This document shows positions 24,479 through 26,553 of a stretch of DNA of 26,553 nt, piece by piece. The DNA comes from Betaproteobacteria bacterium UBA2293 (GTDB lineage: Bacteria > Pseudomonadota > Gammaproteobacteria > Burkholderiales > Rhodocyclaceae). The stretch spans positions 1-26,553 of the forward strand of contig DDWF01000139.1 of the NCBI GenBank assembly GCA_002345845.1. The letters run 5' to 3'. Both the position numbers and the translations under genes were made by a program. Position 1 is the stretch's first letter, and the number at the start of each line of letters is the position of its first letter. The notes below the pieces were generated by a model that saw only the letters and a list, made by a program, of their open reading frames with translations, did not search any database and was not told the origin of the DNA.

Positions 24479-26553
24479 AGTAGCGACTTGACGATGCGTT
24501 TGGCCGCCCGATCTTCCGGATGCGGCAGGATGGCGAAGCCGAAACTTTCCATCAGGCGCAGCATCTTGGCATTCGACGACAGCACGTCGCCGACCATGGT
24601 CCGGTAGCCGGCCTGGCGGGCGCAGTCGATCAGGGCACCCATCAGACGCCGGCCGAGACCGCATTTCTGCCAGTCGTCGGCGACCGCCAGCGCGAATTCG
24701 ACCGATTCGCCGTCGGGCGACAGCGCGTAGCGGGCGCTGCCGACCAGACGCTCCTTGCCGTCTTCGTTGATGGTGGCGAGCAGGGCCATTTCGCGGCTGT
24801 AGTCGATCTGGGTGAAACGGGCGAGCAGGCTCGGCGGCAGTTCGCGGATGGCATCCATGAAGCGGAAGAAACGCGACTCCTCGGACATGCCGGTGACGAA
24901 AGCCTGTTCAAGGGGCGCGTCTTCCGGCCGCACCGGGCGGACGGTGACACTGCTGCCATTGATCTGCCACTGCTGCAGCAGGTGCGACGGATAGGGGCAG
25001 ATCGCCAGATGGCTGAAATCGCCGTGCTCGGCGCCGCCGGCATGGTCGATGACGATGCGCGCGTCGGCGGCGACGGCGCCGTTCTCGTCGATGATCAGCG
25101 GGTTGATTTGCAGCTCGCGCACCCAGGGTAGTTCGCAGACCAGTTCGGAAATGCCGACCAGCACCTTTTCCAGCAGCGTCCGGTCGATCGCCGGCTGCTG
25201 CCCGTCCTGGCCAAGCACCTGGCCGAGGGCCTGGCCGATGCGCGTCGAGTCGATCAGGTCGCGCGCCAGGTAGGTGTTGAGCGGCGGCAGGGCCAGCGCC
25301 CGGTCGCTGAGCAGTTCGTTGTCGGCACCGCCGGCGCCAAAGGTGATGACCGGGCCAAACACCGGATCGCGGAAGGTGCCGATCATGATTTCGCGGGCAT
25401 TGGCGCGCGCCAGGTGCGGTTCGATCGAGACGCCGTTGATGCGCGCTTCGGGATGGCGCTGGCGGACGGCGCCGACGATGTCCTGGTAGGCGCTGAGCAC
25501 CGATTCGGTGCTGGCGATGTTGAGGCGCACGCCGCCGGCTTCGGATTTCTGCGCCAGATCGGGCGAGTCGATCTTCATCGCCACCGGGAAGCCGAGCTGC
25601 TGGGCGATGAAGATGGCCTCGGTCGGGCTGCGGGCAACCACCGTCTGCGACACGGCGATGCCGTAGGCGCTCAGCACCGCCTTCGATTCCATCACCGACA
25701 GCACGCTGCGCCGTTCGGCGAGCAGCGACTCGACCAGCAGGCGCGGATTGCCGGCGCGGGCGACGCCAGCTTTGCCGGCCGGCCCCGGCGTCTGCACCAG
25801 CAGTTTCTGGTTGCGGTAGTACTTGGCGATGTTGTGGAACAGTTCGATCGCCGTATCCGGCGTCGGAAATACCGGCAGGCGGGCGTCTTCGAGCCGTTGC
25901 CGGGCTGCGGCAACCTGGCCGCCGCCCATCCAGCAGCAGCAGATGGTTTTCGTGCTCTTGCCGGCGGCCTCGACGATGGCCTCGGCCACCGCCAGTGGCT
26001 CGGCCATGGCGTGCGGCGCCATCAGCACCAGCGTGCTGTGCACATTGGGGTCGCCGGCGACGGCCAGCAGCGCATCGCGGTAGCGCTCCGGCGTGGCGTC
26101 GCCGCCGATGTCGATCATGCCGCCATGCGCCCAGCCTCGCGGCAGCAGGCGATCGAGCTTTTCACAGGTGTCGCCGGCCAGGCGGGCCAGCGGAATGCCC
26201 AGGTCGCCGGCGCGGTCGGCGGCCATGACGCCCGGCCCGCCGCCATTGGTCAGAATCGCCAGTTGCCGGCCGCGCGGCCGGAAGCCGCTGGACAGCGCCT
26301 TGGCGGCATGGAACAGCTGGTCCACGTTCTGCACGCGGACGACGCCGGCGCGGCGGATGGCGGCGTCGAACACCGCGTCGCTGCTGGCCATACCGTCGGG
26401 CGCGTGCCGCCCGCCCTTGAGCAGAATGACCGGCTTGACCCGCGCCGCCGAACGCAGGGCGCTCATGAACTGGCGGGCGTTACGGATTTGCTCGACGTAA
26501 ATCAGGATGTGGCGGGTCTGGTCGTCGTAGATCAGGTAATCAAGGATTTCGCC
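24472..26553 (-). CDS. PatZ-like protein: NDP-forming acyl-CoA synthetase domain fused to GNAT acetyltransferase, N-terminus outside window
   Basis: The reading frame crosses the right edge, so 693 codons are visible of an expected roughly 800-900. An in-frame ATG at 26466 is internal, because the similarity continues upstream. In order there are a succinyl-CoA-ligase-like domain (VILLKGGRHAPDG, AILTNGGGPGVMAADRAG), an ATP-grasp domain (SVMESKAVLSAYGIAVSQT, FPVAMKIDSPDLAQKSEAGG, FGPVITFGAGG) and a C-terminal GNAT domain (about the last 165 residues). The GNAT acetyl-CoA site is in LGRRLMGALIDCARQAG. Enzymes of this layout (PatZ/Pka/YfiQ) acetylate lysines and are known to inactivate acyl-CoA synthetases. 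PaaK is an attractive but unproven target here. Confidence 0.9.
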   Translation of the reverse strand, partial: GEILDYLIYDDQTRHILIYVEQIRNARQFMSALRSAARVKPVILLKGGRHAPDGMASSDAVFDAAIRRAGVVRVQNVDQLFHAAKALSSGFRPRGRQLAILTNGGGPGVMAADRAGDLGIPLARLAGDTCEKLDRLLPRGWAHGGMIDIGGDATPERYRDALLAVAGDPNVHSTLVLMAPHAMAEPLAVAEAIVEAAGKSTKTICCCWMGGGQVAAARQRLEDARLPVFPTPDTAIELFHNIAKYYRNQKLLVQTPGPAGKAGVARAGNPRLLVESLLAERRSVLSVMESKAVLSAYGIAVSQTVVARSPTEAIFIAQQLGFPVAMKIDSPDLAQKSEAGGVRLNIASTESVLSAYQDIVGAVRQRHPEARINGVSIEPHLARANAREIMIGTFRDPVFGPVITFGAGGADNELLSDRALALPPLNTYLARDLIDSTRIGQALGQVLGQDGQQPAIDRTLLEKVLVGISELVCELPWVRELQINPLIIDENGAVAADARIVIDHAGGAEHGDFSHLAICPYPSHLLQQWQINGSSVTVRPVRPEDAPLEQAFVTGMSEESRFFRFMDAIRELPPSLLARFTQIDYSREMALLATINEDGKERLVGSARYALSPDGESVEFALAVADDWQKCGLGRRLMGALIDCARQAGYRTMVGDVLSSNAKMLRLMESFGFAILPHPEDRAAKRIVKSLLA

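Overview
The window is about 26.5 kb of GC-rich proteobacterial chromosome, and its core is a nearly complete aerobic phenylacetate (phenylacetyl-CoA, paa) degradation locus. Three things suggest a betaproteobacterium, probably of the Rhodocyclales (Azoarcus/Thauera/Dechloromonas type): an aldehyde dehydrogenase of PaaN type with no fused hydratase domain, a LIV-type transporter associated with the locus, and the sequence character of the flanking genes. The placement is inferred from gene content and recalled family resemblance; no database search was made.

Layout. At the left edge, on the minus strand, is the 5' part of a LivH-type permease gene, preceded by a recognisable promoter and a tiny coupled leader ORF. 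An IclR-family regulator gene (minus, with its own terminator) lies back to back with paaY (plus). Next come a DUF218 membrane protein and a small secreted protein. Converging on them is a minus-strand operon of three genes: a ferritin-like diiron protein, a ferredoxin/FAD reductase, and the regulator paaX. A 373-base AT-rich divergent control region (7182-7554) separates this operon from the main plus-strand operon paaN-paaG-paaH-paaI-paaK-paaJ-(LIV-type binding protein)-paaABCDE. A strong intrinsic terminator follows paaE and directly abuts the ribosome binding site of paaF, which is followed by a second crotonase of LiuC type. To the right are unrelated genes: a VF530-like protein, a PAP2-type membrane phosphatase, a DUF1499 protein, a patch of small unknown ORFs on the minus strand, and the C-terminal three quarters of a PatZ-like acyl-CoA synthetase/GNAT protein that runs off the window.

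How the genes work together. The LIV-type binding protein and permease probably bring in phenylacetate or a related aromatic acid. PaaK makes phenylacetyl-CoA, PaaABCDE epoxidises the ring, and PaaG isomerises the epoxide to oxepin-CoA. PaaN oxidises the semialdehyde formed on ring opening, and PaaF, PaaH and PaaJ carry out the beta-oxidation-like steps to acetyl-CoA and succinyl-CoA. PaaI and PaaY are thioesterases that free CoA from dead-end products. The hydratase activity that opens the oxepin ring, which is the C-terminal domain of E. coli PaaZ, is not obvious in the window.

The least explained part is the two-component diiron oxygenase that shares an operon with paaX and is transcribed divergently from paaN. 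Its promoter and the liv promoter share a ten-base element (CGATACAAAA), which suggests co-regulation. It could be a peripheral oxygenase feeding the pathway or an alternative route into it.
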